Part shown: one piece after another, positions 53,867-63,435 of the stretch
Numbering within the stretch: the stretch's first letter is position 1
Layout: the number at the start of each line of letters is the position of its first letter
NCBI RefSeq assembly: GCF_002309535.1
Contig: NZ_CP023275.1
Span: 248,001 to 312,000, forward strand
Length of the DNA stretch: 64,000 nucleotides
DNA from: Sulfurospirillum diekertiae
GTDB lineage: Bacteria > Campylobacterota > Campylobacteria > Campylobacterales > Sulfurospirillaceae
Direction: 5' to 3'
Position numbers and translations under genes: made by a program
The notes under the pieces: model-generated
Database searches by the model: none
What the model was told of the DNA's origin: nothing
The model's input: only the letters and a program-made list of their open reading frames with translations

Positions 53867-55122
53867 TGAGCCAAACACTTAGTGTTTCAAGTTTAAACAA
53901 TCAAATCAAGTCTCTGCTGGAAACTACCTTTTTACATGTAAGTGTGGAAGGTGAGGTTTCCAGACCCACCTATCACAGCTCAGGACATCTCTACTTTACC
54001 CTCAAAGATGCTGACTCTTCTATCTCTTGTGTGATGTTTAAAGGCAATACGAGAACCTTAAAATTCCAAGTGGAAGAGGGCATGGCAGTGGTCGTTCATG
54101 GTTCCATTTCGGTTTTTTCACCACGTGGAACGTATCAGATTAACTGTACGATGATGGAGCCTGCAGGCAGTGGTGCTTTGGCAAAAGCCTATGAACAGCT
54201 TAAAGTTAAACTAGGAGCGAAAGGTTACTTTGAAGCAGAGCACAAAAAGTCCTTGCCTCGTTTCGTGAGCCATATTGCATTGGTGACTTCAGGTACGGGA
54301 GCTGCACTTCAAGATATGCTTCGTGTGGCGACGAAGCGTTGGCCGTTGGTAAAAATCACTCTGCTTGATACCCTCGTTCAAGGTGAAAGTGCAAAGTTCT
54401 CCATTGCTAAAAATATTGCACGTGCTGACGCTCTTGTGGCTGATGTCATTATCGTGGGACGAGGCGGTGGAAGTGTGGAAGATTTGTGGGCATTTAATGA
54501 AGAGATCGTAGCCGATGCCATCTTTACATGTAAAACACCGGTGGTCTCAGCCGTTGGGCATGAGATAGACTATGTCATCAGTGATTTTGTAGCCGATTTA
54601 AGAGCACCAACCCCTTCTGCGGCTATGGAAATGGTATTGCCAGACAGTGTGGAAATGCTTCAACATATTGATGGTTTAATGGAACACTATAGTCTTGTTT
54701 TTGGGCGAATATTGCGTTCTAAAGAGGAGAATTTAACACAGCTCACACGCCTTTTTGCCAAACGCTCCATTGATGAAAAACTTTCTTTGTGGAAAAATGA
54801 AATTGGGATTTTACAGAGTCAATATAACGATAAAATAGCACTGCTTTACCGTGAAAAATCACGACAGGTTACTCTACTCCAAGAGCAAATTTATTTTCAA
54901 ACCAGACAAAATTTGGCTAAGAAAGAGCAACTCCTCTCCTCCTATACGATTGCCCTAAATTCGAAAGAACCCACACGCGAACAAAAAGAGTGTTATGCAC
55001 AGGTCGTTCAAAAAGGCAAAAAAATCGCCCTTGAAAAGATAGCTGAGGGTGAAATTTTTGAGCTTCAAACACCGCATACTATTTTAAAAGCCAAAGCATT
55101 AGAAAAAAAAGCCCTCAATTAG
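53866..55122 (+). CDS. xseA: Exodeoxyribonuclease VII large subunit
   Basis: The 418-residue protein has an N-terminal OB-fold (Ser-Val-Glu-Gly-Glu-Val-Ser-Arg), a catalytic domain with Asp-Val-Ile-Ile-Val-Gly-Arg-Gly-Gly-Gly-Ser and Gly-His-Glu-Ile-Asp, and a coiled-coil C-terminus. It degrades single-stranded DNA with XseB; no xseB is visible next to it. The ATG overlaps the ubiE stop. Two palindromes are in frame, at 53932 (Leu-His-Val-Ser) and 54524 (Phe-Thr-Cys-Lys). Confidence 0.95.
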   Translation: MSQTLSVSSLNNQIKSLLETTFLHVSVEGEVSRPTYHSSGHLYFTLKDADSSISCVMFKGNTRTLKFQVEEGMAVVVHGSISVFSPRGTYQINCTMMEPAGSGALAKAYEQLKVKLGAKGYFEAEHKKSLPRFVSHIALVTSGTGAALQDMLRVATKRWPLVKITLLDTLVQGESAKFSIAKNIARADALVADVIIVGRGGGSVEDLWAFNEEIVADAIFTCKTPVVSAVGHEIDYVISDFVADLRAPTPSAAMEMVLPDSVEMLQHIDGLMEHYSLVFGRILRSKEENLTQLTRLFAKRSIDEKLSLWKNEIGILQSQYNDKIALLYREKSRQVTLLQEQIYFQTRQNLAKKEQLLSSYTIALNSKEPTREQKECYAQVVQKGKKIALEKIAEGEIFELQTPHTILKAKALEKKALN

Positions 55123-55131
55123 GAGTCAGCA

Positions 55132-55899
55132 ATGCGTTCTTTGACAGTATTAATCTTAGCGGTTTTCTCTTTGTACGCAGATGTTTCATCACGTGTTATT
55201 GATGTTCCAACCCGTGAGCGTGTTAGTGAGCGTCTTTTAATTTTAACTCCAGAAGTCCCAAAAGCCGTTGTTGTTTTATTCGCAGGTGGGCATGGTGGAC
55301 TTCAACTCTCGGATGATGGAAAATTTGGTTGGGGCGAGGGTAACTTTTTAATGCGTACGCGTGAGCTTTTTGCAAAAGCGGGATTGATGGTCGTGATTGT
55401 CGATGCTCCAAGTGATCGTCAACGTGAGCCTTACCTGAATGGTTTTCGCCAAACTAAAGAACATGTACACGATATAAGCACTATTCTTACTTGGATAAAA
55501 ACACAAACAACTGCACCCATTTGGCTTGTGGGGACAAGTCGAGGTACACAATCGGTTGCGTACGTAGCGACGGAAAATCCAAGCGATATTAGCGGAATTG
55601 TGCTGACTTCATCTATTTTATACGATGCTAAAAGTGATGCCGTACCTGAAATGAAACTTGAAAAACTTCAAATGCCTGTATTGGTGGTACACCATAAAGA
55701 GGATGGCTGTTCTCACTGCTCGTTTGATCTCATCCCTTCGTTAATGAATAAATTGACCTCGACCTCTGCCAAAGAGCTTTTAGTCATTGAAGGTGGACAA
55801 ACCAAAGGCGATCCTTGCAATGCCTTTGGACATCATGGTTTTAATGGTGTGGAACAAGAAGTAGTAGCTCAAATTGCTCATTGGGTTATAGCCCATTAG
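55132..55899 (+). CDS. Secreted alpha/beta-hydrolase
   Basis: The 255-residue protein has a signal peptide (residues 1-17), the nucleophile elbow Gly-Thr-Ser-Arg-Gly-Thr (near residue 131), an acidic residue in His-His-Lys-Glu-Asp-Gly, and a late Gly-His-His-Gly that can supply the catalytic His. The Cys-Ser-His-Cys pair may form a disulfide. Substrate is unknown. It lies nine bases after xseA and overlaps the convergent small gene by four bases. Confidence 0.8.
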   Translation: MRSLTVLILAVFSLYADVSSRVIDVPTRERVSERLLILTPEVPKAVVVLFAGGHGGLQLSDDGKFGWGEGNFLMRTRELFAKAGLMVVIVDAPSDRQREPYLNGFRQTKEHVHDISTILTWIKTQTTAPIWLVGTSRGTQSVAYVATENPSDISGIVLTSSILYDAKSDAVPEMKLEKLQMPVLVVHHKEDGCSHCSFDLIPSLMNKLTSTSAKELLVIEGGQTKGDPCNAFGHHGFNGVEQEVVAQIAHWVIAH

Positions 55900-56084
55900 A
55901 GATGATGTTGCTCTTTGAATGTTTCTGCTTCATGAATTGCTTTGACAATTTTATCTGAAAGAATAGGAAGCTCATTGTATTTAACCCAAAGCGTATCTTC
56001 AACAATATCGTGAATTTCACCCGCAATTTCAACAGCCAGACGTTTCAATCTTGCTAACTCTTTTTTGAGCTCTTTTTCATCCAT
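55896..56084 (-). CDS. Small DUF683 (CCE_0567-like) helical protein
   Basis: The 62-residue protein starts best at ATG 56084, nine bases after AAGGAG; the upstream ATG at 56093 abuts that site. The pattern Leu-Lys-Lys-Glu-Leu-Ala-Arg-Leu-Lys and Glu-Ile-His-Asp-Ile-Val-Glu-Asp with a C-terminal His-rich end fits the DUF683 Rop-like two-helix family, which is usually found near nitrogen-fixation genes and may bind metal. No nif gene is in the window. A CAAGGA/TCCTTG hairpin (56123-56138) lies upstream. Confidence 0.65.
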   Translation of the reverse strand: MDEKELKKELARLKRLAVEIAGEIHDIVEDTLWVKYNELPILSDKIVKAIHEAETFKEQHHL

Positions 56085-56290
56085 AAGTTCCATCTCCTTG
56101 TGTTATATTTTTGTTACAGTTGCAAGGAGTATTCCTTGTGGAGCAAGCGTCTATTGAAGCCAAATTTAAAAAGAGTAAAGATTATCAAAGATAACGTATT
56201 AAAATTCAGGTTTATTGAATTATTTGACAAGTACAATTAAGACAACATGAACGAAAAATAAGCATATTAATTTTTAATAAGGAGCCTTTT

Positions 56291-58690
56291 ATTAAGACTC
56301 AAAAAACTCTAAAGTTTTATCTTCTCTATTTTTTTATTTTTTTAATTACCCCTATATTGCTTTTTTCAGAAACGACTTCTATCTCTCCCACAATGGCTTC
56401 ATTGCTTACCAGTAATGAAAAAGCATGGCTATTAGCGCATCCAACGATTAATGTTGGAATGGACTCCGAATATGCTCCCTATGAATGGGTCAATCAAAAT
56501 GGAGATTATGTCGGTATGGCGGTGGATTACTTGCACCTTTTGGAGCAAAAGCTAGGAATTCATTTTAAAATTGCTAAAGGTAAGTCGTGGAGTGAAGTTG
56601 TTGAGCTGGCTAAAAAAGGGGAAATAGATGTTTTGACTAGCATTGTTCAAACACCTGAGCGTTTACAATATTTTCTCTTTTCTGAACCTTATCGAGATAC
56701 CCAAACGATGATTGTTGACAATGGTGAAGGTAAATTTATAGGTAATTTGGAGCATTTATCGGGGAAAAGGGTTACCGTTGAAAAAGGCTATTTTACGCAA
56801 GAGTTGCTAACAACAAAATATCCCAAAATAGAGTTAGTACTGGCTAATAATATCTTAGAAGCGTTAACCTTTGTGATGGAGGGGAAAGCAGATGCCTATG
56901 TCGGTGATATGAGTGCCATTAACTATGCGATTAAAAATAATGGGCTTGCAAAGCTTCGTATATCGGGACAAACAGAATTTTCAAGTCAGCACCGTTTTGC
57001 CTTTTCAAAAAATAATCCCATGCTTGCTGCCATTATAACAAAGGCTATGGCTTCTATTTCAGCCGAAGAATCCGATACAATTTTTAATCGTTGGATTGGT
57101 ATGCGGATAGAGCAAGGTATTCATACTAAAACACTTGTAAAATACAGTATAGGACTTGCTTGTTTGTTTATACTGTTCGGCTATTGGTACTATAGGTTGC
57201 ATTGCGAAATAAAACACCGTCAAGCAGCAGAAATGCGGGAACATCACCGCAATGCTGTTTTAGAAATGATTGCAAAAATGCTCCCACTATCTAACATTCT
57301 TGAATCCATTGTTCTCAATGTAGAAGAGCAAAATCCAAAAATGCTTTGTAGTATCCTTTTACTTGATTCTGAGAGTAAGTTTTTTTCACAGGTGATTGCA
57401 CCACGTTTACCTACATTTTATAATGAAGCTATTCAGGGTATTTCTATAGGTTTAGGTGTTGGCTCATGTGGGAGTGCCGCTTATCTGAAGAAGCGCGTGA
57501 TAGCTGAAAATATCGATACACATGTTTATTGGCAACCGTATAAAGAGATAGCGCTTCGTGCAGGGCTTCAATCGTGTTGGTCAGAACCAATCCTTTCATC
57601 AAGTGGAGATATTTTAGGAACATTTGCTATTTATCACACATGCCCACAAACTCCTATGAAAACAGATATTGCCATCATAGAGCAATCGGCTAATCTTGCA
57701 AGTATTGCGATTGAAAAGAGTATATCAGCCATCAAACTAAGAGAGAGTGAAGAGCTTTATAGACGCTTGACAGAAGAAGTAACTGATGTGATTTGGAAAG
57801 TAGATCGCGACTTAAAAATTACCTATATAAGTCCAGCTGATGAGAAATTTAGAGGCTATAGAGCTGATGAAGTGATCGGTCATCATGTTTTTGAAATGTT
57901 TACTCCCGAGAGTATTAACATTATTTCTGAAAAAATAAAGCAGAGGCTCGAAGCGCAACAAAAAGGAATGAATACGGAAGAATTTGTTACCTATGAAATA
58001 CAACACAGATGCAAAGATGGAAGATTGATTTGGGGTGAAATCATTTCAAAACCAGAATATAATGCAAGTGGTGAGATTATTGGCTTTCATGGTATTACGA
58101 GGGAAATTACAGAGCGAAAAGCAATGCAAGATCGTGTGCAACAATTAGCATTTTATGATTCTCTTACGAAGTTACCCAATCGCATACTGTTAAGTGAGCG
58201 ACTAAGTTATATGTTAGCTGAAATGAAACGGATTCAAAAGTACAGTGCACTGTTTTTTCTGGATTTAGATAACTTTAAATCACTCAATGATACCTATGGT
58301 CATAGCATTGGAGATTTGTTATTGTGCCAAGTTGCACAAAGGCTTCAAAAGTGTGTCCGAGAAGTGGATACCGTAGCACGTTTTGGCGGAGATGAATTTG
58401 TGGTGATTTTAAATACACTTCATGAAGACAATCAGGTGTCCGTTGAACAAGCCCATCGCATTGCCGAAAAAATTCTTCAAAGCGTGTCTGCTCTTTATGT
58501 ACTGAATGTATCCCATGACAAGAGTGAAGAAAAATTGGTCGAACATAAATGCACGGCAAGTATCGGTGTATTGGTATTTAAGAGTGCAGAGAAAACACCT
58601 GACGACCTTTTAAAACAAGCGGATGCTGCGATGTACAAAGCTAAAGAGGCTGGGAAAAATAAAATTTCTTTCTATGAAGCTCCATTTTAA
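56291..58690 (+). CDS. BvgS-like SBP-GAF-PAS-GGDEF membrane diguanylate cyclase (probable ATT start)
   Basis: The first standard start is TTG 56357, but the frame continues upstream 22 codons through a typical signal/anchor (Lys-Thr-Gln-Lys-Thr-Leu-Lys-Phe-Tyr-Leu-Leu) to ATT 56291, six bases after GGAG (56281-56284). The 799-residue product has a type-3 solute-binding domain (residues ~50-280), a membrane helix near 285-305, a GAF domain, a PAS domain, and a GGDEF domain with canonical Arg-Phe-Gly-Gly-Asp-Glu-Phe. It should make c-di-GMP in response to a periplasmic amino-acid-like ligand, by family analogy. Confidence 0.85.
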   Translation: MKTQKTLKFYLLYFFIFLITPILLFSETTSISPTMASLLTSNEKAWLLAHPTINVGMDSEYAPYEWVNQNGDYVGMAVDYLHLLEQKLGIHFKIAKGKSWSEVVELAKKGEIDVLTSIVQTPERLQYFLFSEPYRDTQTMIVDNGEGKFIGNLEHLSGKRVTVEKGYFTQELLTTKYPKIELVLANNILEALTFVMEGKADAYVGDMSAINYAIKNNGLAKLRISGQTEFSSQHRFAFSKNNPMLAAIITKAMASISAEESDTIFNRWIGMRIEQGIHTKTLVKYSIGLACLFILFGYWYYRLHCEIKHRQAAEMREHHRNAVLEMIAKMLPLSNILESIVLNVEEQNPKMLCSILLLDSESKFFSQVIAPRLPTFYNEAIQGISIGLGVGSCGSAAYLKKRVIAENIDTHVYWQPYKEIALRAGLQSCWSEPILSSSGDILGTFAIYHTCPQTPMKTDIAIIEQSANLASIAIEKSISAIKLRESEELYRRLTEEVTDVIWKVDRDLKITYISPADEKFRGYRADEVIGHHVFEMFTPESINIISEKIKQRLEAQQKGMNTEEFVTYEIQHRCKDGRLIWGEIISKPEYNASGEIIGFHGITREITERKAMQDRVQQLAFYDSLTKLPNRILLSERLSYMLAEMKRIQKYSALFFLDLDNFKSLNDTYGHSIGDLLLCQVAQRLQKCVREVDTVARFGGDEFVVILNTLHEDNQVSVEQAHRIAEKILQSVSALYVLNVSHDKSEEKLVEHKCTASIGVLVFKSAEKTPDDLLKQADAAMYKAKEAGKNKISFYEAPF

Positions 58691-58695
58691 ATAGT

Positions 58696-59706
<1,011 letters not shown>

Positions 59707-59821
59707 TTATAGCAAAATTACCATATTGAAGAGAAATAGGCAAATATCAAAGCGTTCTATGCTAACGTTATTGTAGAGCTTTTGATAGAATTAACCCATA
59801 AAAATCTTATTAGGAGTTACC

Positions 59822-60574
59822 ATGAAAATAGCACTTATCACAGGCGGCAGTAGAGGTTTAGGCAAAAGTATGGCATTGCATTTGGCGCAAAAAGGGCATG
59901 ATGTCATCATCACCTATCAACATTCAAAAACAGAGGCGCAAAGTGTGGTGGATGCAATACAACAGCTAGGTCAAAAAGCAGCCTTGTTGCAGCTAGACAT
60001 TGCTCAAACAAAAACATTTCCCTTGTTTTTTGAAGCGTTTAAAGCGCTCCTTGCTTCACAGTGGAACACCACGCATTTTGATATTCTTATTAACAACGCA
60101 GGTATTGGGATTAACACATCTTTTATGGAAACAACAGAGGAGCAGTTTGATACGTTGATGAATATTCATCTCAAAGGAACGTTCTTTTTTATTCAAACCT
60201 TGTTACCAATCCTCAACGATGGGGGTACAATCATCAATATATCATCAGGATTAGCTCGCTTTAGTTTACCAGGCTTTGCAGCATATGCTATGATGAAAGG
60301 TGGTATTGAGGTTTTGACACGGTATTTAGCCCTTGAATTAGGAAAACGAAGCATCACTGTGAATGTTTTAGCCCCTGGTGCAATCGCAACAGATTTTGGT
60401 GGGGGTGTAGTAAGAGACAACGAAAATGCTAATGCATTTATCGCGTCCCAAACAGCGCTGGGGCGTGTTGGACTCGCCGATGACATTGGTGCAGCCGTTT
60501 CACTGCTTGTTTCAGATGAAGCTCATTGGATCAATGGCGAACGCATCGAAGTTTCTGGCGGAATGCGTTTGTAG
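59822..60574 (+). CDS. Short-chain dehydrogenase/reductase
   Basis: The 250-residue Rossmann protein has Thr-Gly-Gly-Ser-Arg-Gly-Leu-Gly-Lys (residues 8-16), Asn-Asn-Ala-Gly, a catalytic Ser in Asn-Ile-Ser-Ser-Gly, and Tyr-Ala-Met-Met-Lys (Tyr-X3-Lys). The substrate is not evident. It is followed 36 bases later by an AraC-type regulator on the same strand, which may control it. Confidence 0.9.
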   Translation: MKIALITGGSRGLGKSMALHLAQKGHDVIITYQHSKTEAQSVVDAIQQLGQKAALLQLDIAQTKTFPLFFEAFKALLASQWNTTHFDILINNAGIGINTSFMETTEEQFDTLMNIHLKGTFFFIQTLLPILNDGGTIINISSGLARFSLPGFAAYAMMKGGIEVLTRYLALELGKRSITVNVLAPGAIATDFGGGVVRDNENANAFIASQTALGRVGLADDIGAAVSLLVSDEAHWINGERIEVSGGMRL

Positions 60575-60609
60575 TACAATGACATTCAAAAAGAATTAAA
60601 GGGTATGGT

Positions 60610-61506
60610 GTGGAAGAAAAGCTAAATGCACTTACGATCTTACTTCAAGAAGAAGCTCGAAAAGATGGGCTTAATGAAACAAGTATCGCCAACGTCAAGG
60701 TTTTTAAAGCCTCAAGTGTCACCGAAGCGTTGCATACAGTGTATGAGCCTTCTCTTTTCATCATTGCACAAGGCGCAAAGAGAGTGATGTTAGGAGCCAA
60801 TAAGTATTGTTATGATGCCTCTTCGTATTTAGTCTCTTCGATGAATTTGCCAATATCAGGGCAAATCATCGAGGCATCGTTGGAAAAGCCATTTCTATCG
60901 ATGCAACTTTGTTTTACACCTGAATATATTTTTGATCTTGCGTCACAAATGGATTCTGTGAAAAAAGGAACAATCCAAACGCCTTTAGCGATAAGCGTAC
61001 ATCGCGTGAGCGAAGAGTTGATTGACGCAATACTCAGATTGGCAAAACTCTTTCAAAAAACAGAAGATAGTTCCATTTTAGCACCACTCATTATCAAAGA
61101 GATTCTTTACCGACTATTGCAAGGAGAGTATGGTGGTATTTTGCGACAGTTTGCGTTGCATGGCTCGAATGCGAACCGCATTGCTCAGTCGATCGAGCTG
61201 ATAACTTCCGATATTTCAGAACCTTTACATATTGGACTTCTGTCGCAAAAAATCGGAATGAGCGTCTCGGCTTTTCACAAACATTTTAAATACGTGACAG
61301 CGATGAGTCCTCTTCAATACCAAAAACAGTTACGTTTGCAAAAAGCACGTGAACTGTTAGTTACCAAGATGAATGAAGTAGGAGAAGTAGCATTTAATGT
61401 AGGTTACGAAAGTCCTTCGCAGTTTAGCAGAGAGTATACACGATTTTTTGGTCTCTCTCCTCAAAAAGATTTGATGCAATTTAAACGAGAGATAAAAAGT
61501 GTGTGA
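60610..61506 (+). CDS. AraC-family transcriptional regulator (AraC_N type)
   Basis: The 298-residue regulator has an AraC_N-type N-terminal domain and a C-terminal double helix-turn-helix ending in Val-Gly-Tyr-Glu-Ser-Pro-Ser-Gln-Phe-Ser-Arg-Glu-Tyr-Thr-Arg, the typical AraC signature. The start is GTG at 60610 behind AAAGGG. Neighbouring SDR genes are common targets of this subgroup (YqhC-like), by analogy. Confidence 0.9.
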   Translation: MEEKLNALTILLQEEARKDGLNETSIANVKVFKASSVTEALHTVYEPSLFIIAQGAKRVMLGANKYCYDASSYLVSSMNLPISGQIIEASLEKPFLSMQLCFTPEYIFDLASQMDSVKKGTIQTPLAISVHRVSEELIDAILRLAKLFQKTEDSSILAPLIIKEILYRLLQGEYGGILRQFALHGSNANRIAQSIELITSDISEPLHIGLLSQKIGMSVSAFHKHFKYVTAMSPLQYQKQLRLQKARELLVTKMNEVGEVAFNVGYESPSQFSREYTRFFGLSPQKDLMQFKREIKSV

Positions 61507-61544
61507 CATTTTTTAAGAAGAGTGAAGTTATACTTTTAGCGAAA

Positions 61545-61692
61545 CTTATTTCTCAGGGCAGGGTGTAACTCCCTACTGGCGGTAATCTTGTAACAAAGAG
61601 AGTCCGCGAGCGCTTTTACATGTAAACGTAAAAGGTCAGCAGATTTGGTGTGATTCCAAAACCAACGGTTAAAGTCCGGATGAGAGAGAATG
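61545..61692 (+). ncRNA. FMN riboswitch (RFN element) controlling ribB
   Basis: Conserved blocks appear in order: TCTCAGGGCAGGGTG, CCCTACTGGCGGTAA, AGTCCGCGAGCGC, GGTCAGCAGATTTGGTG, CCAACGGTTAAAGTCCGGATG and the closing GAGAGA. The order and core residues are those of the FMN-binding RFN element. The variable arm contains CTTTTAC (61613-61619) and GTAAAAG (61628-61634), which can pair; its loop side includes an exact TTTACATGTAAA palindrome at 61615-61626 that could form an alternative hairpin. The element is 96 bases before the ribB ATG. The intervening leader includes GCCCTGATTCTGGTAA, a stretch I recall from enterobacterial ribB leaders. Confidence 0.92.
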
Positions 61693-61787
61693 TAGTGCAT
61701 TATTGCCATTGTTGATGACAAAATCGTGTGTCTATATTTAAAGATGCCCTGATTCTGGTAAGTTTACTCACCTTTTAGGAGTAGACC

Positions 61788-62423
61788 ATGAATCAAATCT
61801 GTAGGGACTCGTCCCTTCACTCTTCTGTTAAGCAAGCCATTGCTTCGCTTCAAAACCAAAACGGCGTGATCGTTATGGACAACTTTAACCGCGAAAATGA
61901 AGCGGATATTATCTTCCATGCGGGCTCTCTCACGACAGAACAAACTGCACTGCTGATTCGTGAATGCAGTGGCATTGTTTGTCTCTGTTTACCACCACAA
62001 AAAGTCGATGAACTTGAACTTCCGATGATGGTTTCTCACAACGAGTCAAAATTTCAAACGGGTTTTACCATTACCATAGAAGCCAAAGAGGGTGTGACCA
62101 CGGGTGTGAGTGCACAAGATCGTCTCACGACTATACAAGCCGCCATTCATCCTAAGGGCAAAGCAAAAATCGTCTCTCCTGGACATGTTTTTCCGCTTCG
62201 TGCCAAAGAGGGTGGCGTATTAGAGCGAGATGGTCATACCGAAGCTTCGGTCGATTTGATGCGTCTTTCAGGACTTTCACCCTATGCCGTTTTGTGTGAA
62301 CTGACCAATGTAGATGGGACAATGACCGTAGGCGATGACATTTATGACTTTGCTGCGAAACACGGGTTTCCCATTGTGAGCATTGATGAAATTATTGAAT
62401 ATCGCAAAAAGCACACACTTTAA
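61788..62423 (+). CDS. ribB: 3,4-dihydroxy-2-butanone-4-phosphate synthase (stand-alone RibB)
   Basis: The 211-residue enzyme makes the four-carbon precursor of riboflavin from ribulose-5-phosphate. Motifs are Arg-Glu-Asn-Glu-Ala-Asp (residues 35-40), Gly-Phe-Thr-Ile-Thr-Ile-Glu-Ala-Lys-Glu-Gly-Val-Thr-Thr-Gly, Gly-His-Val-Phe-Pro-Leu, and Gly-His-Thr-Glu-Ala-Ser. There is no GTP cyclohydrolase half. The opening Met-Asn-Gln and the leader resemble E. coli ribB more than the fused forms I know in Campylobacter, so transfer from a gammaproteobacterium is possible. GGAG precedes the ATG. Confidence 0.94.
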   Translation: MNQICRDSSLHSSVKQAIASLQNQNGVIVMDNFNRENEADIIFHAGSLTTEQTALLIRECSGIVCLCLPPQKVDELELPMMVSHNESKFQTGFTITIEAKEGVTTGVSAQDRLTTIQAAIHPKGKAKIVSPGHVFPLRAKEGGVLERDGHTEASVDLMRLSGLSPYAVLCELTNVDGTMTVGDDIYDFAAKHGFPIVSIDEIIEYRKKHTL

Positions 62424-62429
62424 GATGTA

Positions 62430-62459
62430 CCCGTTATAGGCTTGTGAGCTTATGACGGG
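62430..62459. terminator. Stem-loop between convergent ribB and lysR
   Basis: A 13-bp stem (62430-62442 with 62447-62459, two G-T pairs, loop TGTG) starts six bases after the ribB stop and overlaps the 3' end of the LysR gene. T runs are short, so strength is uncertain. Confidence 0.55.
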
Positions 62460-63333
62460 CACTCATTTGTGCGTGAACAAACTGTTTAAATTCGTTAAAA
62501 AGTCTACTTTGGTATTTATTTTTATGGTAAATGAGGTAAAACGATCGACCAATTTTTAAGTTGACCAAGTTCACTTCAAAAAGTTCACCACGATTCAGTT
62601 CGTTGGTAACGGCAACTTTGGAAAGACAGGTGATGGTTTGAGGATTATTGAGCAAAATGGTTTTCGCCTCTTCAAATTCAGAAAACTCCATAAAAATATT
62701 TAAATCCAGAGCAATCTCGCCTAAAGCTTTTAAAAAAACCTCTCGTGTACCTGAGCCTTTTTCCCTTAAAATCCACTTTTTATGAAACAGCTCATCGATA
62801 TAAAATGTTCCTTCCCCAAGACACGCATCACTGCTCACAACAATGAGTTGGTCATCGCCAATGGCATCTTTGAGAATGTCTGCATCTTCGCACGATGATT
62901 CGATAAAGCCTATATCGATGGTCGAATCTTTCACCATTTGAATAATCTGAGAAGAGTTTTGAATGTCTTTTTGAATTCTCACCTCTTCATGGTGTGCTAA
63001 AAAATCAAAAACAATTTGTGGGGTGATAAAATCCCCAATCGTTTTACTCGAAGCGATTTTTAAAATACCCGAGATTTTACTGTTCTTAAAAAAATCCTCG
63101 GCATCATTGAGTGCTCTAAAATGCGAGTAGGTTTTTTCTTTAAAAAGCCTGCCGATTTCATTCAATACTAACTTTTTTCCGATGCGATCAAAAAGCTGTT
63201 CTCCTATTTGCGCTTCCAACGACTTGATAGAAAGCGAAATAGCTGATTGGCTGATACCCATTTTTTGTGCTAAATTAGAGATATGTGAATCTTCGCAGAG
63301 AGAATAAAAAAATCTCAATTCTTGAAAGGTCAT
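62434..63333 (-). CDS. LysR-family regulator (YeiE-like)
   Basis: The 299-residue regulator has an N-terminal winged helix (Met-Gly-Ile-Ser-Gln-Ser-Ala-Ile-Ser near residues 25-33) and a periplasmic-binding-like effector domain. It is divergent from a YeiH-type transporter, the same pairing as yeiE-yeiH in E. coli, where YeiE responds to sulfite stress; a CysB/CbbR-type role is the alternative. An inverted repeat with LysR-type spacing lies in the shared gap. Confidence 0.88.
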   Translation of the reverse strand: MTFQELRFFYSLCEDSHISNLAQKMGISQSAISLSIKSLEAQIGEQLFDRIGKKLVLNEIGRLFKEKTYSHFRALNDAEDFFKNSKISGILKIASSKTIGDFITPQIVFDFLAHHEEVRIQKDIQNSSQIIQMVKDSTIDIGFIESSCEDADILKDAIGDDQLIVVSSDACLGEGTFYIDELFHKKWILREKGSGTREVFLKALGEIALDLNIFMEFSEFEEAKTILLNNPQTITCLSKVAVTNELNRGELFEVNLVNLKIGRSFYLIYHKNKYQSRLFNEFKQFVHAQMSARHKLTSL

Positions 63334-63351
63334 AATGGCTCTTTAATATAA

Positions 63352-63376
63352 TATATTTATGATTATATCAAATATA
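63352..63376. promoter_or_regulatory. Candidate LysR operator (T-N11-A)
   Basis: TATATTT (63352-63358) and AAATATA (63370-63376) are 7-bp inverted arms with an 11-base centre, the usual geometry of LysR-type sites. The region is very AT-rich, so chance is not excluded. Confidence 0.45.
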
Positions 63377-63435
63377 ATTTATTTTACTTATCAAAAAAAT
63401 GATTTTATAATGGCACAAATATTTCAAGGATGCGT

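Noticed and set aside
61536..61721. A 61-codon leftward open frame across the riboswitch
   Set aside because: It is a shadow frame over the conserved FMN riboswitch and has no ribosome-binding site.
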